A stretch of 64,000 nt of DNA, from NCBI GenBank assembly GCA_964035795.1, contig OZ038320.1:6515164-6579163 (forward strand), read 5' to 3'. Position numbers and translations under genes: made by a program. Positions 1 to 13,701 of this stretch are shown in pieces. Position 1 is the first letter of the stretch. Every line of letters begins with the position of its first letter. This DNA comes from Pterobdella sp. o SKG-2022. Its lineage: Eukaryota; Annelida; Clitellata; Hirudinida; Piscicolidae. The notes beneath the pieces were generated by a model that saw only the letters and a list, made by a program, of their open reading frames with translations, made no database searches and was not told the DNA's origin.

Positions 1-274
1 ACTTTATGAATACTATACAACAATATAATTTCAAACTTCACAGTATTATTCTTTTGCTTTTTCATATTTCCCGATTCATTTAATCTTCAAAAAAAGCCAA
101 ATTTTGGATAAATTTATTGTTTAAAAAAATTAAAGTTTCCGATAAGTTTTACTTTATGATTTATCATTGAAATGTTGGTGGTCAATTGTTTGAAGCTTAA
201 GTATTTAAACAGATACAGTTTTCATCACTCTATATGTATTTTTTGCTGTTTTCATCTGAACAAATAATGTATGT
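1..274. other. AT-rich intergenic sequence
   Basis: No coding exon or recognisable RNA was seen. The sequence is AT-rich and unique-looking, and it leads directly into a tRNA-derived SINE. Confidence 0.5.
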
Positions 275-450
275 CGGCCCCTATAGCTCAATGGTTGAGC
301 ATTAGACTAATTATCTAAAGTTACCGGGTTCGATCCCGCGTGGGCCGACAATTAGCGCCTGTACCACAGTGTGTTTTCACTACATTAAATTTGTAACAAG
401 CTCTCCGATCTATAAGGAAAAGCGATTTATAAATATCGCATTACATTGCA
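275..450 (+). repeat. tRNA-derived SINE, copy 1
   Basis: Bases 275-350 fold as a tRNA: the first and last segments pair as an acceptor stem, there is an A-box-like TAGCTCAATGGTTGAGC, a 5-bp anticodon stem around the loop CTAATTA (anticodon AAT, Ile-like), and a B box GGTTCGATCCC. A non-tRNA body follows (CACAGTGTGTTTTCACTAC and onward), then a tail with TTTATAAAT and CATTACATT-type repeats. The same head, body and tail recur at 9554-9740, which identifies a dispersed SINE rather than a lone tRNA gene. The tail probably matches the 3' end of a partner LINE; that is inference from SINE families in general. Confidence 0.85.
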
Positions 451-1839
451 GTATTCACAAAAATATATTCAGATTTTAACTTTATTATTTTTATTATGAT
501 TATTATTTTTTTAATATTTTGAGTATTGTTATTTTTATTATTGATTATTATTTTTATTATTATTGAGTCCCTTCACTATTGTTTTATTGAAAGACTAACT
601 TTTACTGTTAATAATAATAATAATAATAATAATGTTGAATTAGTGACCTTCACTATATGAATTAAAACCCAGTCAGTTTCAATACACTTTATCGTCGAAA
701 AACAAAGCTTTTCACAGCTCACCGTGTTAGCTTAATCGATATCAACTCTGTATCATTTATTGTTACTTGCTCAAAATTGTTGCGTTTTCAACAAAGTTTC
801 AATATTGAAGATGAATCTTTCGAGAGGTCAATGATTTTTTGGTTTATTATTATTATTTTTATTATCATTGTTATTTTTATTATTATTGTTATCATTATAT
901 CATTCTTTCAAGCACTTGGAACATCATCCAGCTAGGTGGCTCAAGGTGTGTAGACTGAGTTTGATAGAACAATTATGTTTGGCAAACGAAAATATATCTA
1001 TAATATTTTGTTTCTACTGTTAACTGCTTCTTGTTTAGCTGTTTTAATTTTCATCACCAGTAGAATCGTTAATTAAGCATTTTTTATATATTTCACCATA
1101 CCTCACATTCGTTTTGATTATATATCTATCCTCCTTGACCTCAAACTTTTTTCAACCCTTATTGAACTATCTCCACCATTAATCATCTCATTTCTTGTTA
1201 TCTTATTACCATTCACTCTATTTATAACTTCTTACATACTTTTAATTTTAAATTTAATGGCTGGTTCAAGTATTTGTTCTATTTCCGCTTCCTTAACTTT
1301 TCACTTGCTTCCTCTGGTTGCCAGCTTGTTTACGTTTAGTTATTTTTTTTTGATGTTCATATTCATTTTGGTATGTAATGTAAGAGGGATAAGTGTTGTC
1401 AGTGAAACCTGGACCATTTTATGTGTAGTACGAACATTATAAACCTCTTTAAGCACACGAGCGCTAGAAAGCTGAAAAGCAGAAGTCTTACGCATGCGAC
1501 TCTTCCTTATATTAAACTTGCAGTCTTATTCATAAATTTATGTTTGAAACGATGTTTTTCAAACAAATTTATCCTAAATCAGTTTTTTGAGTTAATTCTT
1601 TAGACCATCTATTCTCTGGTGCTTGAAAGATGGCTGAGCAATCAGAACTGAAAGGTTGTTTGGGGTTATCATTATGTTGTTAGATTTATATCTTCACAGA
1701 CATAAGATTTTTCCAATATTGCTGTGCATTTTTTTCTTTATTAGTTTTCCCATTGTTTTAAAAATTATTGAAAAACTCGGTGATCAAATTTTTAACAGGT
1801 TCTTATAGCTGGAAAAAACCCTTAGAAACAAAAAAATTA
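451..1839. other. Intergenic, AT-rich, short ATT runs
   Basis: Short ATT/TTA microsatellite runs lie near 480-570, 605-640 and 845-900. Short open frames near 1257-1603 lack splice context or any recognisable domain. I see no supported gene. Confidence 0.5.
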
Positions 1840-1975
1840 ATAAAAATAATAATATTGGAAAGCAATAATAATAAAAATAATAATATTGGAAAGCAATAAT
1901 AATAAAAATAATAATATTGGAAAGCAATAATAATAAAAATAATAATATTGGAAAGCAATAATAATAAAAATAATA
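1840..1975. repeat. 31-bp tandem repeat, about 4 copies
   Basis: The word ATTGGAAAGC recurs every 31 bases, separated by AATAATAATAAAA-type spacer. Four nearly identical units are visible. Confidence 0.85.
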
Positions 1976-2859
1976 ATAGCAGTGTTAAAAATCTTTAATA
2001 AGAAAAGTAGTAGTATTCAATTATAATAATAAAAATAATAATAACTAAAAAATAAAAATAAAATGACATGAAAACTAATAAGAGTTGCAAACTGGTGCAA
2101 ACCTCTATAATAAAATAAATATTAAAACCAAAAAATAAAAATAATGAAAAAAAAAATAAAAACAATAATAATATATAGAATTAATTATTATTGTTTTTAT
2201 TATTACAGATGCACAGATTTCTTTTTAAATGCCACTCACATTCCAATGCGATCGATAAGACGTGTTTGTGAATGATTGATAGTAATAATAATAATATCAA
2301 AGAATAATTGCAATGATAATAATATCAAAATAATAATCCTTAAAAAATAATAAAATCATTATTATTTTTATCATAGGTATTATTATTATTATCAAAATAA
2401 TAACACAAACAACATAAACCGTTTAGCCCCGATAGAACAAACAAACCTTCATAATCTGACTAATTACCACATAATTGTTCTTAGGCAAATATACAAAAAA
2501 GACTAATGCTACTAAGATACAAAGAGGATTAACAGTGGAAATGAAGAGATATATTTTATCAAAAGAAATGATAATATTCCAAAAAATAGAAAATTTTTTG
2601 GCTTATTATAATAAAAAGTATTAATACAATATAAAGTACTGTGATAATAATAATAAAAATATGAATAACTATAACAATAAATAATAATAAAAATAATAGT
2701 TAAAAAAAATAATAACAATAATAATGATGAAAGATACTACAATAAAGTAAAAACAATGATGATAAATCTGAACACAGATAACAGTTGCTGTTTGTGGATA
2801 AAACTTGAAAAACAAACAAAGTAAACTATAATATTGTAATACTAAAAAATATAAAAACA
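1976..2859. other. Intergenic, AAT-rich low complexity
   Basis: Interrupted AAT/AAAT runs. Minus-strand open frames here are made of Tyr, Phe, Leu and Ile only, because AAT/AAAAT repeats rarely contain stop codons on that strand. Confidence 0.6.
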
Positions 2860-4205
2860 TGGTAATGAAAAAAACAACAAATGAAAAAATAATAAAAATA
2901 ATAATGAATAAAAAAAATAATAATAAATAATAAAAATAATAATAAATGATAAAAATAATAATAAATAAAAAAAATAATAATAAATAATATAAATAATAAC
3001 AAATAAATAAAAAATTTATAAATAATAAAAATAACAATAAATAAAAAAAACATAAATAACAGAAATAATAATAAACAATAAAAATAAAAATGAATAAAAA
3101 AAATAATAATAAATAAAAAATAATAATAAATAATAAAAAAAATAATAAATAATAAAAAAAACATAAAAATAATAATAAATAATAAAAATAAAAATAAATA
3201 AATAAAAAATAATAAAAATAATAATAAATAATAAAAATAATAATAAATAAAAAAAACATAAATAATAGAAATAATAATAAACAATAAAAATAAAAATGAA
3301 TAAAAAAAATAATAATAAATAAAAAATAATAATAAATAATAAAAATAATAATAAATAATAAAAAAACATAAAAATAATAATAAATAATAAAAATAAAAAT
3401 AAATAAATAAAAAATAATAATAAATAATAAAAATAATAATAAATGATAAAAAATAATAAATAATAAAAATAATAATGAAAAAAAAATAATAAAAATAATA
3501 GTAAATGATGAAAATAATAATAAATAAAAAAAATAATAAAAAATAATATAAATAATAATAAATAAATAAAAAATTTATAAATAATAAAAATAACAATAAA
3601 TTAAAAAAAATATAAATAATAAAAATAATAATAAATAATAAAAATAAAAATGAATAAAAAAAATAATAAATTAAAAAAATACTAATAAATAATAAAAAAA
3701 TAAATAATAGAAATAATAATAAATAATATAAATAATAATAAATAATAAAAATAACAATAAATAAAAAAAATAATAATAACTAATAAAAATAATAATAAAT
3801 AAAAATAATAATAAAAAATAATAAAAATAATAATAAATAAATAAAAAATTTATAAATAATAAAAATAACAATAAATAAATAATAAAAATAATAATAAATC
3901 ATCTAAATAATAATAAATAAAAAAAATATTAATAAATAATAAAAAAAAAATAATAAATAATAAAAATAACAATAAATAAAAAAATAAGAAATAATAAAAA
4001 TAATAATAAATAATAAAATTAACAATAAATAAATAAAAAATAATAAAAATAATAATAAATAATAAAAATAACAATAAACTAATAAAAAATAATAAAAAAT
4101 AAATATAAATAATAATAAATAATAAATAATAAAAATAATAATAAATAATAAAAATAATAATAAATAATAAAAATAATAAAAATAATTAATAAATAATAAA
4201 AACAA
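2860..4205. repeat. 1.35-kb AAT/AAAAAT compound low-complexity array
   Basis: The block is built almost entirely from AATAAT, AAAAAT, AAATAA and AACAAT words, with blocks of about 100-300 bases that recur imperfectly; for example the run around 2990-3060 is echoed near 3540-3610 and 3840-3880. Minus-strand frames up to 256 codons encode only Tyr/Phe/Leu/Ile and are a composition artefact. Confidence 0.9.
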
Positions 4206-4642
4206 TAAGAATATGTAGGTTGAACTTTGCAAAATTCTCCGGAAATAGATTTTTGCTAGTTTAAGAACAATCATAAAACATGAACAAAAACAGTGATAAA
4301 ATAATATAAATTTTAATAATCAAACTAATAAAAAGAATTCTAATTTTATTGACATAATAAAATAGCATTCTCAATAACTCAAATATTGATACTAACATTA
4401 TGATGATGCTAATAATACTGAGGATAATGATAATAATATGGACAAAACAATAACGATAATGAGAAAAACAAAAAAAATAATGAAAAAAATTGATAAAAAA
4501 CAGTAATAATAAAAAAATAATGATGAAAAATTAGTAATAATTAACAATAAGTAAAAAACAACAATAACAAAAGAAACAAGAATAATAATAAAAACATTGA
4601 AAATATTAACAATATTCTAAAAAAATGAAAATATATTCTCAC
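4206..4642. other. AT-rich sequence downstream of the minus-strand EGF-like exon
   Basis: This would be the first intron of the minus-strand gene, whose donor is at 4641-4642. No matching acceptor exon was recognised between here and position 1. Confidence 0.4.
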
Positions 4643-5424
4643 GTGCATCTGTAGACAAAACTTCCTCCCACCGGATCTTTACCACACGTTCCATGCACAC
4701 ATTTTACCTTTTTTTTCTCTTCTTCGGTGCATTCTTGGGGTTGCAGGGATGTTTGCTGCTGTTGCAAGGCTTCGTAGTGGGGGGGTTGTGGAGGTTGGTG
4801 TGGTGGAGGTTGGTGTGGTGGAGGTTGGTGTGGTGGAGATTGGTGTGGTGTTTGTGGTGGTTGTTGTCGAGTTTTGTAATAGTAGAAGTGTTGTTGGTGT
4901 TGTGGAGGCTGGTTGTCGTTGAATTGTTGTGTGAGGTTTTGGTTTTGTTGTAGAATTTTTTCGTGTTGTAGTTGTATTATTTGTTTTTCTGTTTGTTTTT
5001 CATCTTGTGTATTTTGTTTTTTCACTATATATATTCGCTTTTCAATGTTTTTAGTGAAAATTTTTTTAGAAGTAACTCTATTTTCAAGTGTAGTTGACGG
5101 TGGGTGGCTAGATGGACGAGTAAGTGAATGGATAGATGGATTTTTAGACAAATAATCAGATAAAAGACTGGATGAGTAAGAGAAGACACTGTCAGATGAA
5201 TTGTTGGGTGAGTATGTGCTTTTATTATTGACTTTTTCAGTAGAAGATCGTAAAGATGAGTTTTTCGATATAAAATCAGAATCATGAATAAATTCCTGTT
5301 CAACAGGATAAGTAGGAGATGGCACTGTAAAATGGGGTAGAGGTGTGGAAGGGTAGATGAATTGCAAAACAATGATTGAAATGAGTAAAGTTAGTGATGT
5401 TTCTGCTTTTATCTTTGTCGCCAT
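4643..5424 (-). CDS. Secreted proline/glutamine-rich protein with start of an EGF-like domain (first exon, partial)
   Basis: The open frame starts at 5424 and ends at a GTGAGA donor after 260 codons plus 2 bases. Residues about 8-28 are hydrophobic (TSLTLLISIIVLQFIYPS) and look like a signal peptide or anchor. A Ser/Thr-rich stretch follows, then a basic/Gln-rich segment around residues 120-190 and a Pro/His/Gln block with tandem PPHQP units around 190-215. The end of the exon reads CVHGTCGKDPVGGSFVYRC, the first half of an EGF-like module, so the remaining cysteines must lie in later exons. I do not recognise the family. Low-complexity content makes the middle poorly informative. Later exons are either hidden in the AT-rich repeats below 4.6 kb or outside the window. 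Confidence 0.5.
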
Positions 5425-8400
5425 TATAAATGTGATCCCTTGAGTTTCTGTAAAATTGATTTAAGCTTTCAGGAAGTTAATAATAATTGTGGAAATGAAA
5501 ATATCAATAACAAGGATAAAACATTCATAAAATTGATATCAATAGCATTTCTTTTTGGTTTTCTATAGCTCACAACTGTTTCTATATCATACAATCATCA
5601 TGAGCTTCAATCTTCAAACACAACTATAAAGTCTCTTATCTGGTATTGATAACTAATTTCTACGCTAAAAATAGAAAAATAATCAATAATTATGGTGATA
5701 ATATTCAATAATACAAATCCATGTACAGTAAAGTGTCTCTGAAAAGTAATAACACTTTTACTATCGAAAAGCTTTCGAAGTTTTTATTGAAACACATACC
5801 AGAGGCATTTTGTGTTTCTTGGTTCATATGCTTGAGACTGATAACCCACAAATCGCAGCATAATGTCTTAACTAAAACACTTATAGATTTTTGATAAGAA
5901 AAAATATATTTGAAAACTGATTGTGAAATATATCGTCTAGTTATTTTCATGCAAAAAAACTCATTGGAAATATAAATTTTCAAATGAAAACACTTTTTGG
6001 AGTTTTAGTCCATGTTACTTTTTGTATTGATGAAAGAAAAGAATGGGTAAAACTGTGCATGTCTTTTGGTTATTTACTATAGTTAACTTATTTTACTAAC
6101 AATTTTTTTAAAATATTGGTGTACTTGAAAGGATAACGATAGCACTAAAAAAGTTTGGGGCTTTCAAGTTATAATAATTTATAATAAGAGAAAAAATAAT
6201 TTTCATCTTTGTTAAAAAAACTAAAAAAAATAAAAACAGAAATAAAAAAAATATTGATAGAAATAATAACAAACCCAATAATAAAAATGATAACTAGAAT
6301 AAAAATTTAAAAAATCATAAGTAATCCCTATTAACATAAAGGCCTTCTCGTGACTTAGTTTAATGGCCATTAAAGATTTTATTTGCTCGGAAAAGTGGGT
6401 GATGATGTGGTTAATAATGATAAGCAATTATTTTATAACGGTTTGTAAAAAAAAGCATATGAACACTTTTACAATTTTTATAAAATTCAATATAGTTGGA
6501 AAAGGGTTTTACGAAGCATAATGATTAATATGTACTTGAGAACTTAAGATCTGCTTACTAAAAGCTTTGTTTAATGAATTTGTGTGTTTTCCTTGAAATA
6601 CATTGATTAAAAGGTTTATTGTAAACACGATTTTATTTGTAAGTTACTGTAATAATGTAAATCCTTAAAACGTCTACCCATCTTTGTATCTTTAAACGTC
6701 TGTAAAAGCTTTGTTATTTCTCTATTACCATGGTATACCTTATCATAAGTTAGAGCATAAAAATTAAAGAGAGTATTGAATTAAAATCAAGCTACCGTCA
6801 CATTACATGTGAAGCTTAAATAGAAGCATGTTACATTGGAATACTTGTTGATTTTAAAAAATCTTCATCAGGTAGTTGAAACAAAAAGACATCAATATTC
6901 ATATGAATATAATTTCAGAACACTAGTTAGTTTATTAAGAATCAATATTTATATGTATTTAAATCCTTTGAGTTTCTTTTCACCACGTTATTGTGGGCTA
7001 ACACTGGTAATTACTTAACATAGAAAATCAATCTAATAAAATACACATGAACTATTGTGACACAATGGCAGAGCAATGTATGTATTTATATTGTATTATT
7101 TCACTTAATTCAATTTCATCAATTTGTCAATATGGTTTTACTCTTTCTTACCATGGACATGATATAAAAATTCGTTTTAATTTAATTCAATTTAAATGTT
7201 AAATAAAGCTATTTTGAATAATTCTGAAGCAGAATTCAAGTTTTATTTTTAGCTTGATAAATATATTAAAGAGAATAAACATAGTACTGAAGTTTCTGCT
7301 ATTGGTTGTATCTGAAAAGTTTTGAAAGTCAATAATCACAGAAGCAAGAAACTAATAACACAATTAATATAAGTAATATATTTATATATATTATGTCTAA
7401 TTAACGGTAATATCAAAAAAAACAACAATAGAAATATTAACTAGGACAAAAGAATAAATATTACATGTAAATATTGATAGCGAGTAATTATGTTAGTGCT
7501 GATTCCAAGTAAACAATTACTCATTTTACAAACAGCGATGAATCGAAGTGTTAAAAGGACCAAGTTTGGTTTACAAGGGGTAATATTCTGTACCATGGTT
7601 TCAGTGGATTTTGTGTTTTTTCATTTCCGAGTTTTTTCAACTTCATGTAAAATGAGGACTAAACTACTAAACACAGTATTTTTTAATGATTGTATGAGAT
7701 CTTGTTAGAAGATGTTAAAAATCGACGTATAATTAAGGAAGCCAGGGGAAGTTCTCTACAATAAAACTAAAGTAATTGTATGCAATTATATATAAAAATT
7801 TAAGAGAGATTCATTTGAACCAAGTTATAACTTCTGATAAGACAGATCATATTATAAAGCATTAGTTCTTATGTAACTTTTCTATAATGAGGTTTAAGTT
7901 ATCGAAAAGTAGTTTTGCTTAATAAGGGTCTATAAAAGTCATTCCCGATTTCAAATCAAAAATTATTAAAAAGATACATACGATATATCTCAAGAGTTAA
8001 AGGTATACTTTATCATAATAAGTAAAAGCTTTTAAGTATAAATTTCACATTAAAGCCAGTATTGAATTGCAGCCAAGCTACCGTTACGTTATAGACAGCA
8101 TTTAATACCTTAAAACTCACATTTAAGAGAGATCAAGTTGGACCTTGTATAATTCACAGTAATACTAATTATCAAGTGTTGTTGGGGCTAATACTTTTGT
8201 ATGAAGATTTTGATAACAAGCTTTTTGTGCTATAGGAATTGTTGTGTACTATAGCACGCTATATTGTGGTTATTATTATGGTTATTGTTTTATTAATGTT
8301 GTTGTTATTATTATTATTGTTGTTATTATTTTATTTTTTTTGTTAATATTGTTATTATTGCAATTAATTTATGTTGGTATTGTTAAATAGTAAATTGAAA

Positions 8401-9553
8401 CGTCAATCTAGAGACATAGTATGGTTAAATTAGCACTTTTATTGTTTTATTTAATATTATGCTTTATCAATTTTTCAAAATAAAATTCGTTTAACTTTTA
8501 ACGACAAAATTCTCAAAACAGTAAACAATAAAAATGAAATAATTCAAATAAACATAGTTGAAAAACTTAAAAAACCGTGACTAAAATTTAAACTAAGTTA
8601 AAGCTCAGTTTACCTGACATGTATTTAAGAAGCTATATATGAGTGTATGTGAATGGATGGTTGTGCTTGTGGGTGGATGGTTAAGTATGTGTTTTTAATA
8701 CAAGTTTATACATATAATTAATACTTTCATTTGAGTGTTTATACTCTTATTCTTTATTTTTTGTTTACCCTCTTGTATGTCTGCTTTTTTAACTGTTTTT
8801 ATGAGTAGGTGGATGCAGTACTGGTTCTCAAATGAATGATGATGTTTCAAAAATAGTGAACGTATTTGATATATGATAATGAGTGAAATATTAAAAACTG
8901 AAAGTGAAATGAATATGAATAAAGGAAGTTTTTTGTTGTTCCACAGAGGGCACCACATGTGACAGAACGTGTGAAAAGACGTTTTATAAAAAATTTCATT
9001 TAGAAAATTTCAGTGTTGTATTTTATATGTTTTTTTAATCAAAAACAGATTATATTATATATTTTATCTTTTTTATTTTAACACAACACACATGGGTTTT
9101 ATTGTTTGACAAAGCTTTGAAAAAATTTAATTCTTCAAAACTATCTCAACAAAAATTCTTGGCTTTCATGCAATATTGAAGAGATCAACCTGTTGGTATG
9201 ATGTTGATGAAACTTGTGGTATCTTTTTTGATGTTTTCTGAGTTCTTTATGCTTCTAGTTGTTTTATTTTTGTTTTTTTTTTTCCAAAAATAGTTTTAAA
9301 AAAAAAGCTTTCATCACCATCCTTGTGAGTGACACAAACAACACGACACATGTCACGGTCGTTTGCTTATGTCTGCATCGTTCGCCAGGTGGCGAAATCA
9401 TCGAATTTTCTAAAAATTTTACTTCTAGGGAAGTATGAATTATAAAGCTTGGAAACTTTTTTATCAGTTTTGAATGATAAATTCAATAGTTTCTAATAAA
9501 AAACTTCATGGTTTCAGAGCTCGTCTCGCTTTTTTTTTGTCTTATTATAACGT
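5425..9553. other. Intergenic, no supported gene
   Basis: AT-rich sequence with short ATT runs (8260-8360). Small open frames on both strands show no domains, no splice partners and no composition shift. Around 8640-8690 a TGTGAATGGATGG-type minisatellite remnant is visible. Confidence 0.5.
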
Positions 9554-9740
9554 CGGCCCCTATAGCTCAATGGTTGAGCATTAAACTAATTATCTAAAGT
9601 TACCAGGTTCGATCCCACGTGGACTGACAATTAGCACCTGTTCCACAGTGTGTTTTCACTACATTAAATTTGTACCAAGTGCTTTAGGCTATAAGGAAAA
9701 GCGCTTTATAAATACCACATTACATTACCTTACATTACAA
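9554..9740 (+). repeat. tRNA-derived SINE, copy 2
   Basis: The copy matches the SINE at 275-450 from the CGGCCCC acceptor start, through the body CACAGTGTGTTTTCACTAC, to the AAAGCGCTTTATAAATACC tail ending in CATTACATTAC repeats. The anticodon stem (G to A), T-arm and 3' acceptor strand carry substitutions that break pairing, so this copy is decayed as a tRNA. The tail is better preserved here than in copy 1. Confidence 0.85.
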
Positions 9741-9956
9741 GAAAACGCTTCATGAAAAATGAATCTTTAGTCGATAAAAAGCTTATACTTTTTAATAGAA
9801 TGTTTTCTGAATGCTTACTAAATTTTCATTTCAAAAAGTAAAACCCGCAGAAAAGTGAAAAATCTGATATCTTATGCTTCGTGTTACAGAGTCTTTATTA
9901 ACACAACACTTAATTTACTGCTGAAGTACAATAGCCTGAAGCTAAAAGTAAGGACG

Positions 9957-10072
9957 ACAAACACAAAGTATTTATTAAATGAAACGAAGCTTTTCGTAAG
10001 GCTAGCTTACGTTCTCAAGTGAGCTAGCCTTACGAAAAGCTTCGTGTCATTTAATAAATACTTTGTGTTTGT
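9957..10072. mobile_element. Foldback (MITE-like) element with ACAAACACAAAG ends
   Basis: The left arm (9957-10007) and right arm (about 10020-10072) are reverse complements, nearly perfect, around a loop of about 10 bases. The arms contain AAGCTTTTCGTAAGGCTAGC. The same termini and internal word recur at 13702-13932 and 29177-29270. No transposase is present, so this would be a non-autonomous element. Confidence 0.75.
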
Positions 10073-10565
10073 TATCTTTAATTTATTGTTGTTATTACTC
10101 AGAAAAATTCAATTTTTTTATTTTAAAAAATTTTAATTTTAATTTAAAAAAAAATTAAAATCTTAGCTGATATTCAAGTTATTTATTATATACATGGACA
10201 TGCGTTCAGTAATTACATGACAGAGACTCTCAAATAACACAAAAAGATTGAGGCCAAAAAACTTAGCTTACATACACAAAAACCTTGAAAAAACTCTCAA
10301 AACTGAATTCTCAAACACCTGAAAAATACAGTAACTTAAAATTGGTTAGTAGTTTTAAATCAAAATAAATATTTTAAAAAAGCCTGTTAGTGCTTTTACA
10401 AGCACCAGCCTTTGCTTGGGTATTTTAAAGTCTCTTAAAACACGAAAATCAAATTGAATTATTTTAACATTTGCTCAGAGCTATATTTTACATTTTATGT
10501 AACTGGGTAGACAACAGATTCAGTAGACCTAAATCTTTTTGTAGTTTATACACTAACTTCAGCTC

Positions 10566-10938
10566 ACGATGATGAAGAGGTGGAAGAAATCTATAAGCAG
10601 GTGGAAGACAAAATGGGTCTTTTGGATTACCAAACAGAGAGTACACCATAATCTTGGAAGACATGAATGCAGTGGTACGACAAGAGAGTGATGGTATGGT
10701 TGTAGGTGATCATGGCTTAAGAACCAGAAATGAGAGAGGCAAGCTTTTGATTGAATTCTGTCGAAGAAATAAGCTTTGCATCATGAATACCTGGTTCAAA
10801 CAACCAAAACGGCCAGTATACGCGTGGAAAGCTTTTGGAGACGGCAACAGGTACCAGCTGGATTACCTTCTTGTACAAAACCGTTACAAAAACAGCATAA
10901 AAAATTACCTTGCTCATTCGGAGCTGACAAAAATTTGA
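10566..10938 (+). pseudogene. Fragment of non-LTR retrotransposon endonuclease (RTE-like)
   Basis: The frame from 10654 reads an apurinic-type endonuclease segment: a degenerate GDFNA box (EDMNAVV), GLRTRNERGKLLIEFC, NTWFKQPKRPVYAWKAFGDG and the QLDYLLVQ motif that matches the conserved DYIL/DYVL box. Upstream sequence from 10566 continues the homology (DDEEVEEIYKQVEDKMG) but contains stop codons. No reverse transcriptase follows directly, so this is a truncated, dead copy. The RTE-type assignment rests on motif order and recalled family sequences. Confidence 0.7.
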
Positions 10939-12060
10939 ACCATAAACGCTGGGGTGGTCTAAAAACAAACTGACTTTAACGACTTCTTTAAAAAACATGA
11001 TCGGTATTGGTTATTTAGCCAGAAATGCATTGATTATTCTGATCCTTATCTTTAAAAACATACAAGACAGTGTAATAAAAGACAATGTCATGGTATAGAA
11101 AAAAAGACAGTATAATGAAGTGAAAAAAATAAAATGCTTTCAAATGAAATATAAACAATACAGAATAGTAAAAAATTAATTTTTACATCGAAACTTGATA
11201 AATAGATTTGCAAATTGGTTTAGTAAGTATGTGACTTGAGGCCTTTTGGGATATATACATATGAGAAATATAATATTACAAACAGGTTTGAAAATTTGAA
11301 CATCTCAAAAGCATTTAAACTTATTTTTAACACTTGGGTCCATTATATAAGTTCTAAGGCTAATGCTTTATCCTAGAGTTAAGCTTATCGTAAATTTTTT
11401 GTCTTGAAATGCACTGAAAACCCTATCTAATTAAGAGAAAACTTCATGAGTGTTACTATTAATAGTGTTAATTATAAATTTTTTTTCAGTCATTAATATC
11501 ATTATTATTATAAATAATAACAAATAGACACGATCAAATGTTCTTATAAAAAATAATATTATAGTTAGCTTTAATAAGGATATAATTGTTTTCATAATAT
11601 GAATTCAACAAAATTGAAATTTTTATTCTACCCACAAACTAGAAATAGTCACAATGCTAAAAAAAAGCCTTCGTACTTTTCAATAGAATGAAAAATATAT
11701 TGTGCACAGTAATTTATATAGGTTTTTTTGGCTTGAGAGGATAAACTCTTATTGTTTATTAATAATTTTAAAATTATTTTTATAATAATATAAATTTCAA
11801 CATTATTTTTGTTTTTATTATTTATTATTTCTTTTATTTTCAGTCATACACGTCAATATAATACTAGGTTTATGCCCTTTCAGTCTGGCAGCCACAAAAC
11901 ACAGTAATAAAAAATAATGATAAATGAAAGCAAAATTAAAAATAATGAAAAAACAATAATTTATTTTATTCTTGTTAATATTTTTAGCTCTTTGATTATA
12001 CTTCACGCTTGTTGTTAGTATTATGATGATGTGATACTGCTATAAAAATAGTACTCAACT
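10939..12060. other. Intergenic, AT-rich
   Basis: No coding exon, RNA gene or clear repeat was seen, apart from scattered AAT runs. Confidence 0.5.
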
Positions 12061-12317
<257 letters not shown>

Positions 12318-13701
12318 TGTGAATATTACCGATGTTTATTACAATTGAATTAATTGAAGGTTGTCAAAAAGATGATCTACTTCACTCATTGTTCTCATTA
12401 TGTAGTTTTGTTAAGAAGAAAAACAATAGAAAGACAAAAAAATAAGAAAAATATGCAAAAAAAACGATAAAAAACAATAATAGACCATTAAACTCAATAA
12501 GCAAATGAGAGCAATAATAAAGCAGATATGAACACACAACTCGATAAAAATGCTTAATAGAACTAACATAACAAATAATTTGTGTCAAACAATTAAAACA
12601 ATAAAAATAATGCAAACAAAAATATAAAAAATATAAAAAATAAAACTGAAACATATAACAGAAAACAAAATCATAATAAAACAATAAAAATATTATTTAT
12701 GTTGTTGTAACGAACAATATAGACTGAAAGAGTACAAAAGATCCTTATTCAACTTTTAGTCATATGCATTTCGAATAAAAAAATAATATTATCTATTAAA
12801 TTTTTTTAATATTATTTTTTTTTGTTGTTATTATTATTTTTTTTTTTCGTTTTTCATTATTTTTGTTGTTTCTATTATTTATTGTTGAATATAGCATAAA
12901 CATAATATTTTAAAATAATAGGGGCTTTAAACAACTTTTTTATTGCTAATATCAAAATCTGAAGTGATAATAATAAAAATATAATAACTTTGATACAATC
13001 AATTATAAATAGAAAAAAAATTAATGATAATAACAATTTTAACAATAATAGCAAACATAAGAATACCAACAGTGATAACTCTATACAAGGCAATCAAGCT
13101 CATAATGCTGACCTTAAAGAGTTAATTTTTCCAAAGGAACTTTTCAGTAAGTATTAAATAAAGTAGGTGTGGTTTTGTGGAATTTTCATAACTTGGGCTC
13201 TGAATGCAGATTCAAAGTTGTTGAGAGTCTTCTTGATGTCCCTGTAGTTGAAAGCGTAGATATATTTCTGGGATTTCTGAGATCATTCAAATTTTTCCTT
13301 TCAAAGCAACATATCGTCTGTATCTTTCATTTTCAAAGATGATTGATACGTCGCTAGATTGAGCTTTTCTTCATATTATTGGCAGTGAATCTGTGAGGTT
13401 TTCTTAGCCAGTCTTCCATCTCTGCTGCTCTCATAATATTTCGATGGTAACATGAATTTAGGTGTTTTATTTAGTGTGAAGAGTGTTCTATTTCATCAAT
13501 CTTTTTGCTCAGTTTTTTTGTCTTTTGTTGAATCTACTTTACTGGGGATAAAAGCAAATATGAAAAATAAAAATTTTAAATAATTTCTAAATAATGAATT
13601 TATTATGATATAAATAATAATAACAAAAATAATATATAAAAATTAGCATTAATCTAGTTCTATATTATCCATTTATTATTTTTTGTTTAATATAAAGATC
13701 A
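12318..13701. other. Intergenic; unidentified more complex segment at 13143-13560
   Basis: Most is AT-rich. The segment 13143-13560 has higher complexity and, read on the minus strand, gives protein-like pieces in shifting frames (for example EMEDWLRKPHRF), which suggests a decayed mobile-element coding sequence. I could not identify it. Confidence 0.3.

Noticed and set aside
275..350. Functional tRNA-Ile(AAT) gene
   Set aside because: The tRNA part is fused to a body and tail repeated at 9554, so it is a SINE head. Function cannot be fully excluded for copy 1.
2512..4274. Several overlapping minus-strand open frames of 60-256 codons rich in Tyr, Phe, Leu and Ile
   Set aside because: They are translations of an AAT/AAAAAT array that rarely produces stop codons on that strand; there are no domains, splice partners or codon variety.
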